Translations under genes and position numbers: made by a program
Shown here: positions 33,556-42,196 of the stretch, piece after piece
Numbering within the stretch: the stretch's first letter is position 1
Layout of the letters: each line of letters starts with the position of its first letter
Origin: Streptomyces olivochromogenes
GTDB taxonomy: Bacteria > Actinomycetota > Actinomycetes > Streptomycetales > Streptomycetaceae
Reading direction: 5' to 3'
Assembly: GCF_001514115.1 (NCBI RefSeq)
Contig: NZ_KQ948466.1
Span: 124,001 to 188,000, forward strand
Length of the DNA: 64,000 bases
Notes under the pieces: model-generated
The model's input: only the letters and a program-made list of their open reading frames with translations
Databases searched by the model: none
Told to the model about the DNA's origin: nothing

Positions 33556-34740
33556 TCACAGCAGGCCGTGGCGGGGTGGCTTGGTGCCCCCCAGCACGTA
33601 TCGGCCGATGTGCTGGATCTTCCAGCGGGCCGGGTCATGCAGGGTGTGGGTGCGGGCGTCGCGCCAATGCCGGTGCAGGTTGAGCGAGTTGAGGGCGGAA
33701 CGGGTGCCGGACAGCTCGAAGAGGGCGCCCGCCACCTCCACGGCGGTGGCGGAGGTGTGCACCTTCGCGGCGGCCACCGCGATGGACGCCTCGGCCGCCG
33801 AGTCCTCGGTCAGCTCGTCGCGGGCCGCGTCCACCGTGCGGGCCGCGGCACCGAGCAGCGCCTCGGACGCCCGTACCTGGACGGCGAGTTCACCGAACCG
33901 CTGGATGAGGAGCGGGTCCTCGGCCGCCGTGTCGAAGCCGCTCTCGAACCAGGGCCGGCTCTTGGTGCGGACGAACTCGGCGGCCTCGGCCAGTGCGCCC
34001 GCGGCGATCCCGGCGTCGATGGCGGCATGCAGCAACTGGGCGACCGCGCCGTGGAGTTGGGGTCCCCGGAAGGTGAGGTGGTGGGGGACGACACGGTCGG
34101 CGGGCACGTGGACGGCGTCGAGGCGGACGGTGCCGCTGGCCGTCGTACGCTGGCCCATGCCGTCCCAGTCGTCGACGACCGTGACCCCGTCGGCGCCGCG
34201 CGGGACGTAGGCGACGTGCAGGTTGTCGTCGGTGGTGCGGGCGAGGACGGGGATCCAGTCGGCGAAGAGCGCACCGGTGGAGTAGTGCTTGACGCCGGTG
34301 AGCACGTACGAGCCGTCGGGCCCGGGGTCGAGTCGGGTGCGGATGTCCTGGACGTGCCGGGTGCCCGCCTCCGACTGGGCGTTGCCGAAGCGGCGCCCTG
34401 CCAGGACCTCGTCGAAGAAGAACGTCTGCTGCTCCGGGGTGCCCTGGCGGCGCAGCACGTTCACGTACACGAAGTGGTTCTGCGGGATCTGGGCGAGGCT
34501 GGCGTCGGCCGAGGCCAGCAGCCGGAAGACCTCCGCGAGGGTTTCCTGCCGTACGTCCGCCCCGCCGTGCTCGGCGGGCACGGTGACGGCGAGCAGTCCG
34601 GAGGCGGAGAGGCGGTCCAACTCCTCGCGCGGGAGCCGCCGTTCGGAGTCCCGCGCCGAGGCACCGGCGCGGAACTCCTCGGCGAGCGCGGCGGCGACGG
34701 CCAGGGCTTCGACGTCGTCGGCGATCACTTTGGCGGACAT
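33556..34740 (-). CDS. sfnB: SfnB-family flavin-dependent monooxygenase
   Basis: 394 residues, acyl-CoA dehydrogenase fold of the SfnB/DszC branch. LLAVTVPAEHGGADV, AQIPQNHFVYVN, FGNAQSEAGT, LTGVKHYSTGALFADW, GTVRLDAVHVPADRVV and the closing LHDPARWKIQHIGRYVLGG. SfnB relatives act in use of sulfones and methanesulfonate as sulfur sources. The start is 4 nt after the reductase stop, so the two are coupled. Confidence 0.85.
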   Translation of the reverse strand: MSAKVIADDVEALAVAAALAEEFRAGASARDSERRLPREELDRLSASGLLAVTVPAEHGGADVRQETLAEVFRLLASADASLAQIPQNHFVYVNVLRRQGTPEQQTFFFDEVLAGRRFGNAQSEAGTRHVQDIRTRLDPGPDGSYVLTGVKHYSTGALFADWIPVLARTTDDNLHVAYVPRGADGVTVVDDWDGMGQRTTASGTVRLDAVHVPADRVVPHHLTFRGPQLHGAVAQLLHAAIDAGIAAGALAEAAEFVRTKSRPWFESGFDTAAEDPLLIQRFGELAVQVRASEALLGAAARTVDAARDELTEDSAAEASIAVAAAKVHTSATAVEVAGALFELSGTRSALNSLNLHRHWRDARTHTLHDPARWKIQHIGRYVLGGTKPPRHGLL

Positions 34741-34744
34741 CGCC

Positions 34745-35299
34745 TCAGCCCGCCGCGGCCAGCAGGGGCGCGCTGCCGAGGGCCGCCGAGAACTGGTCGA
34801 CCACCTGTGCGAGGGCCTCGGCCGTGGCCGGGGCGACGGTGATGCCGCCGTCCTCGCCCGTGGTGATGTCCTTGTCGAGGGTGAACCAGCCCTGGACGAT
34901 GTGCGCGGCGCCCATGGAGTTGAGGACCGGGCGCAGGGCGTAGTCGAGGGCGAGGACATGCGCGGTGCTGCCGCCGGTGACGAGCGGCAGCACGGTCTTG
35001 CCGGTGAGGGCGTACTGCGGGAGCAGGTCGAGCAGCGCCTTGAGGACGCCGGAGTAGGCGGCCTTGTAGACGGGGGTGCCGATGACCACGCCGTCGGCGC
35101 GGGCGAAGAGTTCGGTCGCCTCGACGATGGCGGGATGCTTGAAGTCGGCTCCGAGCAGGGCCTCTGCGGGGATCGTGCGGACGTCGAGCGGGATCACCTC
35201 GTGCCCCTGCGCGGCCAGCCGGGTGTCCAGATGGCGCAGGAGCTTCGCGGTGCGGGAGGAGACGGAGGGACTGCCGGAGACGGACAGGACGGTGGCCAT
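34745..35299 (-). CDS. ssuE: NAD(P)H-dependent FMN reductase
   Basis: 184 residues, flavodoxin-like. VLSVSGSPSVSSRTAKLLRHL near the start (phosphate-binding loop), ADGVVIGTPVYKAAYSGVLKALLD and LPLVTGGSTAHVLALDY are diagnostic of the SsuE/MsuE group. It supplies FMNH2 to the neighbouring two-component monooxygenases SfnG and SsuD. It lies in the operon between sfnG and sfnB. Confidence 0.88.
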   Translation of the reverse strand: MATVLSVSGSPSVSSRTAKLLRHLDTRLAAQGHEVIPLDVRTIPAEALLGADFKHPAIVEATELFARADGVVIGTPVYKAAYSGVLKALLDLLPQYALTGKTVLPLVTGGSTAHVLALDYALRPVLNSMGAAHIVQGWFTLDKDITTGEDGGITVAPATAEALAQVVDQFSAALGSAPLLAAAG

Positions 35300-35352
35300 G
35301 GGGTCCTCTTTCGGGAGCAAAGGCAGGAGCGGGAGCGGAGTGGGGAACGGAA

Positions 35353-36525
35353 TCAGACGGGCGCGGAGACGGACTCGGGTTCGGTCGCGGTCTCGGTTCC
35401 GGTCCCGGTGTCCGGCAGTCGCGCTTCCAGTTCGCGCACCAGGGGCAGCACCCGGCGGCCGAAGTACTCCACCTCCTCGTGGTAGTGGAGGAAGCCGAGG
35501 AGGAAGAGGTCGACGCCGAGCCGCTTGTAGGCGACGATCCGTTCGGCGATCTGCTCGGGGGTGCCGATCAGGCCCGTACGGAAGCCGTCGTTGTACTGGA
35601 CGAGGTCCTCGAAACTGGAGTCCTGCCACATGCCCTTGCCGTCGGCGGTGGACTGTCCGGCCTGCTTCACGGCGGCGCCGAAGCCCTCGACGGCCTCGTG
35701 GTCGGCCTGGGCGACGATCTCGCGCAGGGTCTCGCGGGCCTCGGCCTCGGTGTCACGGGCGATGAGGAAGCCGTTGAGGCCGAACTTCGGGGCCGTGCGC
35801 CCCACTTCGGCCGCGGATTTCCGGACGTCCGCGATCTGCTCGACCACCCCGTCGAAGTCCTTGCCGTTGGAGAAGTACCAGTCGGAGACCCGGCCCGCCA
35901 TGGCGCGGGCCGCGGTGGAGTTGCCGCCCTGGAAGATCTCCGGGTGCGGGCGTTCGGGGGTGTTGAGGGGCTTGGGCTTGAGCGAGAAGTCACGCAACCG
36001 GTAGAAGTCCCCGGCGAGTTCGGTGTGGTCCTCGGTCCAGATCTGGCGCAGGGCGCGGATGAACTCCTCGGAGCGGCGGTAGCGCTCGTCGTGTTCGAGC
36101 CAGGGCTCGCCGAGGGCGGTGAACTCGCCCTTGAACCAGCCGCTGACGACGTTCACCGCGAAGCGTCCGTCAGACAGGTGGTCGGCGGTGGCGCCGAGTT
36201 TGGCGAGGACGCCCGGGTGCCACAGGCCCGGGTGGACGGCGGCTATGACCTTCAGGCGCTGGGTGGCGAGCAGCAGGGCGAGGCTGAAGCTGGTCGACTC
36301 GTGCTGGAACTCGGCGCCGTAGCTAGCCATGTAACGGACCTGGCTGAGCGCGTAGTCGAAGCCGTTGTTCTCGGCGAGCACGGCCAGTTCGCGGTTGTAG
36401 TCGTAACCCCAGTCGGTGCGCTGCTCGATCCTGCTGGTGACCAGGCCGCCGCTGACGTTGGGAACCCAGTACGCGAATTTCACGGGATTCACGGGGTCCA
36501 GGGGATTCACGGGCGCTGCGGACAT
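35353..36525 (-). CDS. sfnG: FMNH2-dependent dimethylsulfone monooxygenase
   Basis: 390 residues, luciferase-like. FAYWVPNVSGGLVTSRIEQRTDWG (quoted in part), QVRYMASYGAEFQHES, IAAVHPGLWHPGVLAKL, NVVSGWFKGEF, PEIFQGGNSTAARAM and LGFLHYHEEVEYFG match SfnG. It oxidises dimethylsulfone to methanesulfinate with FMNH2. Both ends carry simple-sequence tracts: an N-terminal (VNP)-repeat and a C-terminal TGTETATEPES tail. First structural gene of the sulfur operon, 157 nt after the leader peptide. Confidence 0.88.
   Translation of the reverse strand: MSAAPVNPLDPVNPVKFAYWVPNVSGGLVTSRIEQRTDWGYDYNRELAVLAENNGFDYALSQVRYMASYGAEFQHESTSFSLALLLATQRLKVIAAVHPGLWHPGVLAKLGATADHLSDGRFAVNVVSGWFKGEFTALGEPWLEHDERYRRSEEFIRALRQIWTEDHTELAGDFYRLRDFSLKPKPLNTPERPHPEIFQGGNSTAARAMAGRVSDWYFSNGKDFDGVVEQIADVRKSAAEVGRTAPKFGLNGFLIARDTEAEARETLREIVAQADHEAVEGFGAAVKQAGQSTADGKGMWQDSSFEDLVQYNDGFRTGLIGTPEQIAERIVAYKRLGVDLFLLGFLHYHEEVEYFGRRVLPLVRELEARLPDTGTGTETATEPESVSAPV
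36477..36515 (-). repeat. in-frame repeat at the sfnG 5' end
   Basis: CCCGTGAATCCC occurs twice on the minus strand, separated by six bases and followed by a partial third copy. It encodes PVNPLDPVNPV before the conserved FAYW start of the enzyme. Confidence 0.7.
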
Positions 36526-36631
36526 GCGGAACTCCTGTTGCGGATTTCGGGTACGCCGAATTCAGGGGGCGCGTTCAGGACGGCGCGCGGGACCGCGGAA
36601 TTCAGGCGGTGCTGTGAGAACGCCGCACACG

Positions 36632-36647
36632 GCTGTCCGACGACAGC
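36632..36647 (-). promoter_or_regulatory. hairpin downstream of the leader peptide
   Basis: GCTGTC-GTCG-GACAGC, a perfect 6-bp stem with a tetraloop, starts 35 nt after the leader stop. Position fits a pause or attenuator element between leader and sfnG. No terminal U-tract is seen. Confidence 0.4.
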
Positions 36648-36681
36648 GGTGGGGCCGATGGGGTGCGGCGGATCCGGGGAC

Positions 36682-36765
36682 TCAGGCCGCGGTGCAACAG
36701 GAGGCGCTGGAGACGCGCGCGAGGTCGACGTGGCGTCGCCGCGTGAGGTCCAGTCGCATCATCAT
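36682..36765 (-). CDS. sulfur-operon leader peptide with tandem cysteines
   Basis: 27 residues (25 if the third of three consecutive ATGs is used). The RLDLTRRRHVDLARVSSASC core ends in Cys-Cys-Thr-Ala-Ala. Actinobacterial sulfur-assimilation genes are often preceded by tiny peptides of the LTRRRHVDL...S..C type. Cysteine-responsive leader frames are known in mycobacteria. Two adjacent Cys codons near the end would stall ribosomes when cysteinyl-tRNA is scarce and change downstream folding. No strong ribosome site precedes it, so leaderless initiation is possible. It sits in front of sfnG-ssuE-sfnB-ssuD. Confidence 0.75.
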   Translation of the reverse strand: MMMRLDLTRRRHVDLARVSSASCCTAA

Positions 36766-36902
36766 GCCGTCGATCGTGGCAGCCGGGCGCGAGGGCAGTC
36801 AAGGAAAACCCGACCGGTCTCGTATCGCGGACCACCGAATTTCACGAACGTGTGACAGGGAAACCCTTGAACGGGCCGTGAAATGGGCCGCATTCTGCTG
36901 GC

Positions 36903-37829
36903 GTGCGGACAGAGCAACTGGAATACATCGCGGCGGTCACCCGGCTCGGCTCACTGCGCCGGGCCGCCGAGGAACTCCACCTCTCCCAGCCGGCGTTGAG
37001 CGAGACCGTGCGGAACCTGGAGCGCGAACTCGGCGTCGATCTGCTGGAGCGCAAGCGGTCCGGCGCGCGGATGAGCGCCGAGGGGCGGGAGCTGCTGCCC
37101 CACATCATCAACGTGCTGGACGCGGTGGACCGGCTGCGCGGCGCGGCCGGCGAGCAGCACCGCATCAGCCGGATGGTCCGCGTCGGCACGGTGAACGCGG
37201 CGACGGTTCCCCTGCTCATCCCGACGGTCCGGGAATTCCGCGCGGCGCATCCGCTGACGCAGGTCGAGGTGGTCGGCGCCCAGCAGACGGAGATCCACCG
37301 GGCCCTGTCGGAGGGCGGCCTCGACCTGGGCCTGGTGAACCATCTCGACGGCGACGACCTGCCCGCCGACTTCGAGACCACCGAACTGCTGCGCGGCCGA
37401 CCGGTGGTGTGCCTGCGCCCGGACAGTCCGCTCGCCGCACTCGACGCGGTGTCGGCGACGGACCTGCTGGACGGACGCGAGGCACTGATCGCCATGCGGT
37501 CCGGGTACGTCATGCACCGCTATCTCCACCGGCTCCTGGAGGGCCGCGGCCCGGCCCTCTCGTACACGACCGACGGCGCGGAGATGGGCAAGCTCATGGT
37601 CGCCGAGGGGCTGGGCGCGACGGTCCTGCCCGATTTCAGTGTGATCGGGGATCCCCTCGAGCGGTGCGGCGCGATCACCCACCGGCCGCTCACGGACGAC
37701 ACGACACGGGTCCTGCTGATGCTGCGGCGCCGCCGGGCGGAGTCGGTGCCGCGTGCCGCCCACGACCTGCACGAGGCGTTCGTGCACAGGGCGGCGGAGC
37801 TCGGCGGCCATCTGTCGGATCGGCCCTGA
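36903..37829 (+). CDS. LysR-family regulator of the sulfur cluster
   Basis: 308 residues, GTG start. HTH about 18-40 (LRRAAEELHLSQPALSETVRNLE), effector domain about 90-295 (VRVGTVNAATVPLLIPTVREF, GLGATVLPDFSVIG). Divergent from the sulfur operon over 377 nt, so it is the likely activator, by analogy with CysB/Cbl-type control of sulfonate genes. That role is inference from position. Confidence 0.82.
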   Translation: MRTEQLEYIAAVTRLGSLRRAAEELHLSQPALSETVRNLERELGVDLLERKRSGARMSAEGRELLPHIINVLDAVDRLRGAAGEQHRISRMVRVGTVNAATVPLLIPTVREFRAAHPLTQVEVVGAQQTEIHRALSEGGLDLGLVNHLDGDDLPADFETTELLRGRPVVCLRPDSPLAALDAVSATDLLDGREALIAMRSGYVMHRYLHRLLEGRGPALSYTTDGAEMGKLMVAEGLGATVLPDFSVIGDPLERCGAITHRPLTDDTTRVLLMLRRRRAESVPRAAHDLHEAFVHRAAELGGHLSDRP

Positions 37830-37839
37830 GCAGGGTCGT

Positions 37840-38007
37840 TCAGTCCTCGTCGCCGACCGGCACCACCACGAGGAAGGCGTCCGACTTCAGGTCCATCACC
37901 ACCGTCGCGGGCTGCCCCTCGGTGCGGCGCCGGGCCGCGTACTCCTCCGCCGTCCAGGATCCGCGCGGGCCTCCTGCGGGGAACCGCTCCAACACCTTCG
38001 TGCCCAT
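37840..38007 (-). CDS. small conserved hypothetical protein
   Basis: 55 residues. MGTKVLERFPAGGPRGSW, then EEYAARRRTEGQPATVVMDL and SDAFLVVVPVGDED. It has one predicted helix and two beta strands, no signal. The sequence has the look of a conserved streptomycete small protein but I cannot name a family. It is divergent from the SDR-photolyase genes and convergent with the LysR gene. Confidence 0.6.
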   Translation of the reverse strand: MGTKVLERFPAGGPRGSWTAEEYAARRRTEGQPATVVMDLKSDAFLVVVPVGDED

Positions 38008-38071
38008 CACGGCAGACACCTCCAGCTGTGACCTCGGACTCTCGTGTTCTCTCGCTTGCCCGCGATTGCGC

Positions 38072-38106
38072 CGGACATGTCCGTAAGGACTCCGCCGGAC
38101 CGGTCC
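38072..38106. promoter_or_regulatory. paired palindromes GGAC-NN-GTCC
   Basis: CGGACATGTCCG (38072-38083) and GGACCGGTCC (38097-38106), centres 24 bp apart, in the promoter region between the 55-residue protein and the SDR-photolyase genes. Regulator unknown; candidate site for a light- or stress-responsive factor. Confidence 0.45.
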
Positions 38107-38193
38107 TGGGCGCATCCGACCACCGTGCTCGCGTGGAAGAGATGAGAGAGGGAACACGGAAAGCGGGTGGCCCGGTGAACGACGGAGGGACCC

Positions 38194-39729
38194 ATGAGCG
38201 ACGACGATCCCCGCCCCGGCGCGCGGTGTCTGGTGACCGGTGCCACCGGCTACATCGGCGGCCGGCTGGTCCCCGAGCTGCTGGAGGCGGGGCACCGCGT
38301 GCGGTGTCTCGCCCGCTCCCCCGCCAAGCTGCGCGACTACCCGTGGACCGGCGACGCGGAGGTGGTGCGCGGCGACGTCACGGACGCCGGCTCGGTCGCC
38401 GAGGCGCTGCGCGGCGTCGACGTCGCGTACTACCTGGTGCACGCCCTGGGCACGGGCCACGACTTCGAGGAGACCGACCGGAAGGCGGCCCGGATCTTCG
38501 GCGAGCAGGCCCGCGCCGCCGGGGTGAGCAGGATCGTCTACCTGGGCGGTCTGACCCCGGCGGGTGTCCCCGAGGAACGCCTCTCGCCCCACCTCAGGTC
38601 GCGCGCCGAGGTCGGCCGCATCCTGCTGGAGTCGGGCGTGCCGACCACGGTCCTGCGCGCGGCCGTGATCATCGGCTCCGGCTCGGCCTCCTTCGAGATG
38701 CTCCGCTACCTCACCGAACGCCTCCCCGTCATGGTCACGCCCCGCTGGGTACGCACCCGGATCCAGCCGATCGGCGTACGGGACGTGCTGCGCACCCTGG
38801 TCGGCAGCGCGCGGATGCCCGCCGAGGTCAACCGCGCCTTCGACATCGGCGGTCCCGAGGTCCTGACCTATCTGGAGATGATGCAGCGGTACGCCGACGT
38901 AGCCGGGCTGCCGCGCAGGCTGATCCTGCCCGTGCCGGTGCTCACCCCCGGACTCTCCAGCCACTGGGTCGGCCTGGTCACCCCGGTGCCCGCGTCCATC
39001 GCCCGCCCGCTCACCGAATCGCTGCGCCACGAGGTCGTCTGCCGCGAACACGACATCGCCCGGTACGTCCCCGATCCCCCGGGGCGTCCGATCGGCTTCG
39101 ACGAGGCGGTGTCGCTGGCCCTGCAACGGGTGCGGGACGCCCAGGTCACCACCCGGTGGTCGTCGGCCTCCGTGCCCGGCGCGCCCAGTGATCCCCTCCC
39201 TACCGACCCCGACTGGGCGGGCGGCAGCCTGTACACCGATCAACGCGAACGGGTCGTGGACGCGCCGCCCGGGGCACTGTGGCGGGTGATCGAGGGCATC
39301 GGCGGTGAGAACGGCTGGTACTCCTTCCCGCCCGCCTGGGCACTCCGCGGCCGGCTGGACCGACTGGTGGGCGGTGTCGGACTGCGGCGCGGACGGCGCG
39401 ACGCCGCCCGGCTGCGCGTGGGCGACTCGCTCGACTTCTGGCGCGTCGAGGAGATCGAGCCGGGCCGTCTGCTGCGGCTGCGCGCGGAAATGCGACTGCC
39501 GGGCCTCGCCTGGCTGGAGATGTACGCCGAGGCCGGCGCCGGGGGCCGGTCCCGCTACCGGCAACGGGCCCTGTTCCATCCGCACGGCCTGCTGGGACAC
39601 GCCTACTGGTGGAGCATCTCGCCCTTCCACGCCGTCGTGTTCGGCGGCATGGCCCGCAACATCGCCAAGGCGGCGGCCAAGGCCGACCTACCGTCCGGGG
39701 CGCGGCAGCCCGCCGTGCCGTCCCACTGA
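38194..39729 (+). CDS. NAD(P)-binding SDR fused to DUF2867
   Basis: 511 residues. Atypical extended SDR at the N-terminus (about 10-300: CLVTGATGYIGGRLVPEL, VVRGDVTDAGSVAEAL, YYLVHALG). The C-terminal part, about 340-490, is a DUF2867-like START-type domain (RERVVDAPPGALWRVIEGIGGENGWYS, quoted in part; LRAEMRLPGLAWLEM, GLLGHAYWWSISPFH). This two-domain protein is a recurrent neighbour of photolyase genes in light-induced clusters. A quinone- or lipid-related reductase role is possible but unproven. The photolyase follows 118 nt later. Confidence 0.82.
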   Translation: MSDDDPRPGARCLVTGATGYIGGRLVPELLEAGHRVRCLARSPAKLRDYPWTGDAEVVRGDVTDAGSVAEALRGVDVAYYLVHALGTGHDFEETDRKAARIFGEQARAAGVSRIVYLGGLTPAGVPEERLSPHLRSRAEVGRILLESGVPTTVLRAAVIIGSGSASFEMLRYLTERLPVMVTPRWVRTRIQPIGVRDVLRTLVGSARMPAEVNRAFDIGGPEVLTYLEMMQRYADVAGLPRRLILPVPVLTPGLSSHWVGLVTPVPASIARPLTESLRHEVVCREHDIARYVPDPPGRPIGFDEAVSLALQRVRDAQVTTRWSSASVPGAPSDPLPTDPDWAGGSLYTDQRERVVDAPPGALWRVIEGIGGENGWYSFPPAWALRGRLDRLVGGVGLRRGRRDAARLRVGDSLDFWRVEEIEPGRLLRLRAEMRLPGLAWLEMYAEAGAGGRSRYRQRALFHPHGLLGHAYWWSISPFHAVVFGGMARNIAKAAAKADLPSGARQPAVPSH

Positions 39730-39847
39730 GTCCCGCGGCCCCTCTCCGATTCCCGCATCCACCGGGGACCGCGGGCCCGAAGCAATCATGACCGCACCCG
39801 TCGCCGCCCTGTCACAGCACCGCGTTCCCCAGTCTCGGAGTCACACC

Positions 39848-41221
39848 ATGAACGTCTCGGTCGTCCTGTTCACCTCGGATCTGCGCCTGCACGACCATCC
39901 GGCGTTGCGGGCGGCGCAGGACGGCTCGGCCGCGCTCGTGCCCCTGTTCGTACGCGACGACGCCGTCGCCGAAGCGGGCTTCACGGCACCCAACCGGATG
40001 GCGTTCCTCGCCGACTGTCTGGCGGACCTGGACGGCGGACTGCGGGCGCGCGGCGGCCGCCTCGTGGTGCGCTCCGGCGACGTCGTCGCACAGGTGTGCC
40101 AGGTGGTCGCCGAGGCGGACGCCGACGAGGTGCACATGGCGGCGGGGGTCAGCGGCTACGCCCGCCGCCGCGAGGAGCGGCTGCGCGCGGCTCTGGAGGG
40201 CGAGGGGTGCCGGCTGCACGTTCACGACACCGTGATCACCGCGCTCGCGCCCGGCGCCGTCACTCCGTCCACCTCGGACCACTTCGCCGTGTTCACACCG
40301 TACTTCCGGCACTGGTCGCAGGAGCCTCTGCGGGACCCGGTCGCCGCGCCCCGGGCGATCCGGGTGCCGGACGGCGTCGGCTCGGAGGCAATCCCCTCCC
40401 GCACGGGCCTGTCCGGGCTGTCGGAAGGGCTGGCGCGCGGCGGCGAGTCGGAGGGCAGGAAGCGGCTCACGGCCTGGCTGCGCGCGGACATCGCCTCGTA
40501 CGAGGACGGCCACGACGACCTGTCGGGCGACGCCACCTCCCGGCTCTCCCCCCATCTGCACTTCGGCACCCTCTCCCCGGTCGAACTCGTCCACCGGGCG
40601 CGCGCGGCGGGCGGCCCGGGCGCCGAGGCGTTCGTACGGCAACTGGCCTGGCGTGACTTCCATCACCAGGTGCTCGCCGCGCGGCCGGACGCGGCCGTCG
40701 CCGACTACCGCACCAAACGCGACCGTTGGCGCTCGGAAAGAGCGGCGCACGAGGACATCAAGGCGTGGAAGAAGGGACGCACCGGCTATCCGGTCGTCGA
40801 CGCGGCGATGCGCCAACTGCGCCACGAGGGCTGGATGCACAACCGGGCACGGCTGCTGGCCGCCAGCTTCCTCACCAAGACGCTGTACGTGGACTGGCGG
40901 ATCGGGGCCCGGCACTTCCTGGACCTGCTGGTGGACGGCGATGTCGCGAACAACCAGCTCAACTGGCAGTGGATGGCCGGAACGGGCACGGACTCGCGGC
41001 CGGGCCGCGTCCTCAATCCGGTGACGCAGGCCAAGCGGTACGACCCGGACGGGGAGTACGTCCGGCGCTGGGTGCCGGAGCTGGCGGAACTCGCGGGCGG
41101 CGCCGTGCACGAACCCTGGAAACTCCAGGGCCTGGAGCGCGCCGCGTACGACTACCCGGACCCCGTCGTCGAACTCTCCGAGGGGCTGGCCCGGTTCAGG
41201 GCCGCTCGGGATCGTGGCTGA
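39848..41221 (+). CDS. phr: deoxyribodipyrimidine photolyase
   Basis: 457 residues, usual class I length. N-terminal antenna domain (VVLFTSDLRLHDHPALRAA, SGDVVAQVCQVV) and FAD domain with LSPHLHFGTLSP, FVRQLAWRDFHHQVL, TGYPVVDAAMRQLRHEGWMH, ANNQLNWQWMAGTGTDSRP and RVLNPVTQAKRYDPDGEYV. It repairs UV-induced pyrimidine dimers using blue light. ATG 39848 is chosen because GGAG lies 7 nt upstream and the core begins there. Probable member of the LitR/LitS light regulon. Confidence 0.92.
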   Translation: MNVSVVLFTSDLRLHDHPALRAAQDGSAALVPLFVRDDAVAEAGFTAPNRMAFLADCLADLDGGLRARGGRLVVRSGDVVAQVCQVVAEADADEVHMAAGVSGYARRREERLRAALEGEGCRLHVHDTVITALAPGAVTPSTSDHFAVFTPYFRHWSQEPLRDPVAAPRAIRVPDGVGSEAIPSRTGLSGLSEGLARGGESEGRKRLTAWLRADIASYEDGHDDLSGDATSRLSPHLHFGTLSPVELVHRARAAGGPGAEAFVRQLAWRDFHHQVLAARPDAAVADYRTKRDRWRSERAAHEDIKAWKKGRTGYPVVDAAMRQLRHEGWMHNRARLLAASFLTKTLYVDWRIGARHFLDLLVDGDVANNQLNWQWMAGTGTDSRPGRVLNPVTQAKRYDPDGEYVRRWVPELAELAGGAVHEPWKLQGLERAAYDYPDPVVELSEGLARFRAARDRG

Positions 41222-41247
41222 GCGGCATCGCGGCTGAGCGGCATCGC
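41216..41247 (+). repeat. two 16-bp tandem repeats over the photolyase stop
   Basis: GGCTGAGCGGCATCGC at 41216-41231 and again at 41232-41247. The first copy contains the stop codon; a recent duplication at the gene end. Confidence 0.75.
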
Positions 41248-41443
41248 GACGGATGAGACAGTGGCTCAGCAGTTCACGACTGCGCGGGTGGCGGCACGGA
41301 TTTTACTTTCCCTAGAGATTCCTCCGGCCCGCGCGGCCGTACTGGTGAACGTCAGACACACCCGTACCGGATCCACGCACCGGATCCACCGAGCGGCCCA
41401 CCGGAGCGTCACTCTCCGGGCCGCCGCCCCGCCAGGAGGCTCA

Positions 41444-42166
41444 ATGCGCATTGCACGAACCGCAGGAACCGTCTTCGTGGCAGGTGCGTTGGTCATGACT
41501 CTCGCCGCGCTCGTGTACCCCAGCATGCTCGGACTGCAGACCACGGCCGCTGATCAGAGCCGCGTCATCGCCAACACCTCGACGGGCCCGGTGACCGAGG
41601 CCGACCGCGACTTCGTCGTCAAGGTGCGGGCGGCCGGGCTGTGGGAGTACCCCGTGGGGATGCTGGGTCTGCAGAAGGGCACCACCCCGGCGGTCAGGAC
41701 CGCCGGTGACCACCTGGTCAAGGGTCATGCCGCGCTGGACGAAACCGACCGCAAGGTCGCCGCCGCACTCGGCATCACCATCCCCAACAAGCCGTCTCCT
41801 CAGCAGCAGGGCTTCGTGTCGACCCTGAGCGGCGACACCGGCAAGCAGTTCGACGTCGACTTCGCCAACATCCTGCGGGTGACCCACGGTTCGATCTTCA
41901 ACACCGTCGCCAAGATCCGGTCCACCACCAAGAACTCGCTGGTCCGCCAGCTGGCCGACCAGGCCAACACCACCGTGCTGGACCACATCACGGTGATGGA
42001 GAAGACCGGACTGGTCAACTTCGATCAGGCGCTGTTCCAGCAGACCACCCCGCCGAAGCTGCCCGCCTCCGATCTCACGCCGCCCGCGCCCGCGCCGGGT
42101 GAGCCCACCGTCGTGCTCACTCCGCCCGCCGGCGCCTCCCCCTCGCCCACCGGGACGGTCGGCTGA
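41444..42166 (+). CDS. secreted or membrane-anchored DUF4142 protein
   Basis: 240 residues, AGGAGG 4 nt before ATG. N-terminal hydrophobic segment (TVFVAGALVMTLAALVYPSM, about 8-28). DUF4142 ferritin-like helical domain about 50-195 (TEADRDFVVKVRAAGLWEYPVG, FDVDFANILRVTHG, ANTTVLDHITVMEKTGL), then a Pro-rich tail. It is unknown biochemically. In light-inducible clusters of Streptomyces secreted proteins of this type accompany litR/litS. It is convergent with litR. Confidence 0.8.
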   Translation: MRIARTAGTVFVAGALVMTLAALVYPSMLGLQTTAADQSRVIANTSTGPVTEADRDFVVKVRAAGLWEYPVGMLGLQKGTTPAVRTAGDHLVKGHAALDETDRKVAAALGITIPNKPSPQQQGFVSTLSGDTGKQFDVDFANILRVTHGSIFNTVAKIRSTTKNSLVRQLADQANTTVLDHITVMEKTGLVNFDQALFQQTTPPKLPASDLTPPAPAPGEPTVVLTPPAGASPSPTGTVG

Positions 42167-42196
42167 GCCGTATCCGACCCGACGGCGCGCGGGCGA

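Larger units (their letters stand above)
36526..36902. other. sulfur-cluster divergent control region
   Basis: 377 nt between sfnG and the LysR gene. It holds the leader peptide, one clear hairpin and two near-repeats of CCTGAATTC (about 36557-36610, minus strand) that could pair or compete. No other gene is supported. Confidence 0.55.

Noticed and set aside
37840..39630. Long minus-strand frame opposite the SDR-DUF2867 gene
   Set aside because: Low-complexity G/R/H composition and antisense to a clear gene; only the last 55 codons are kept.
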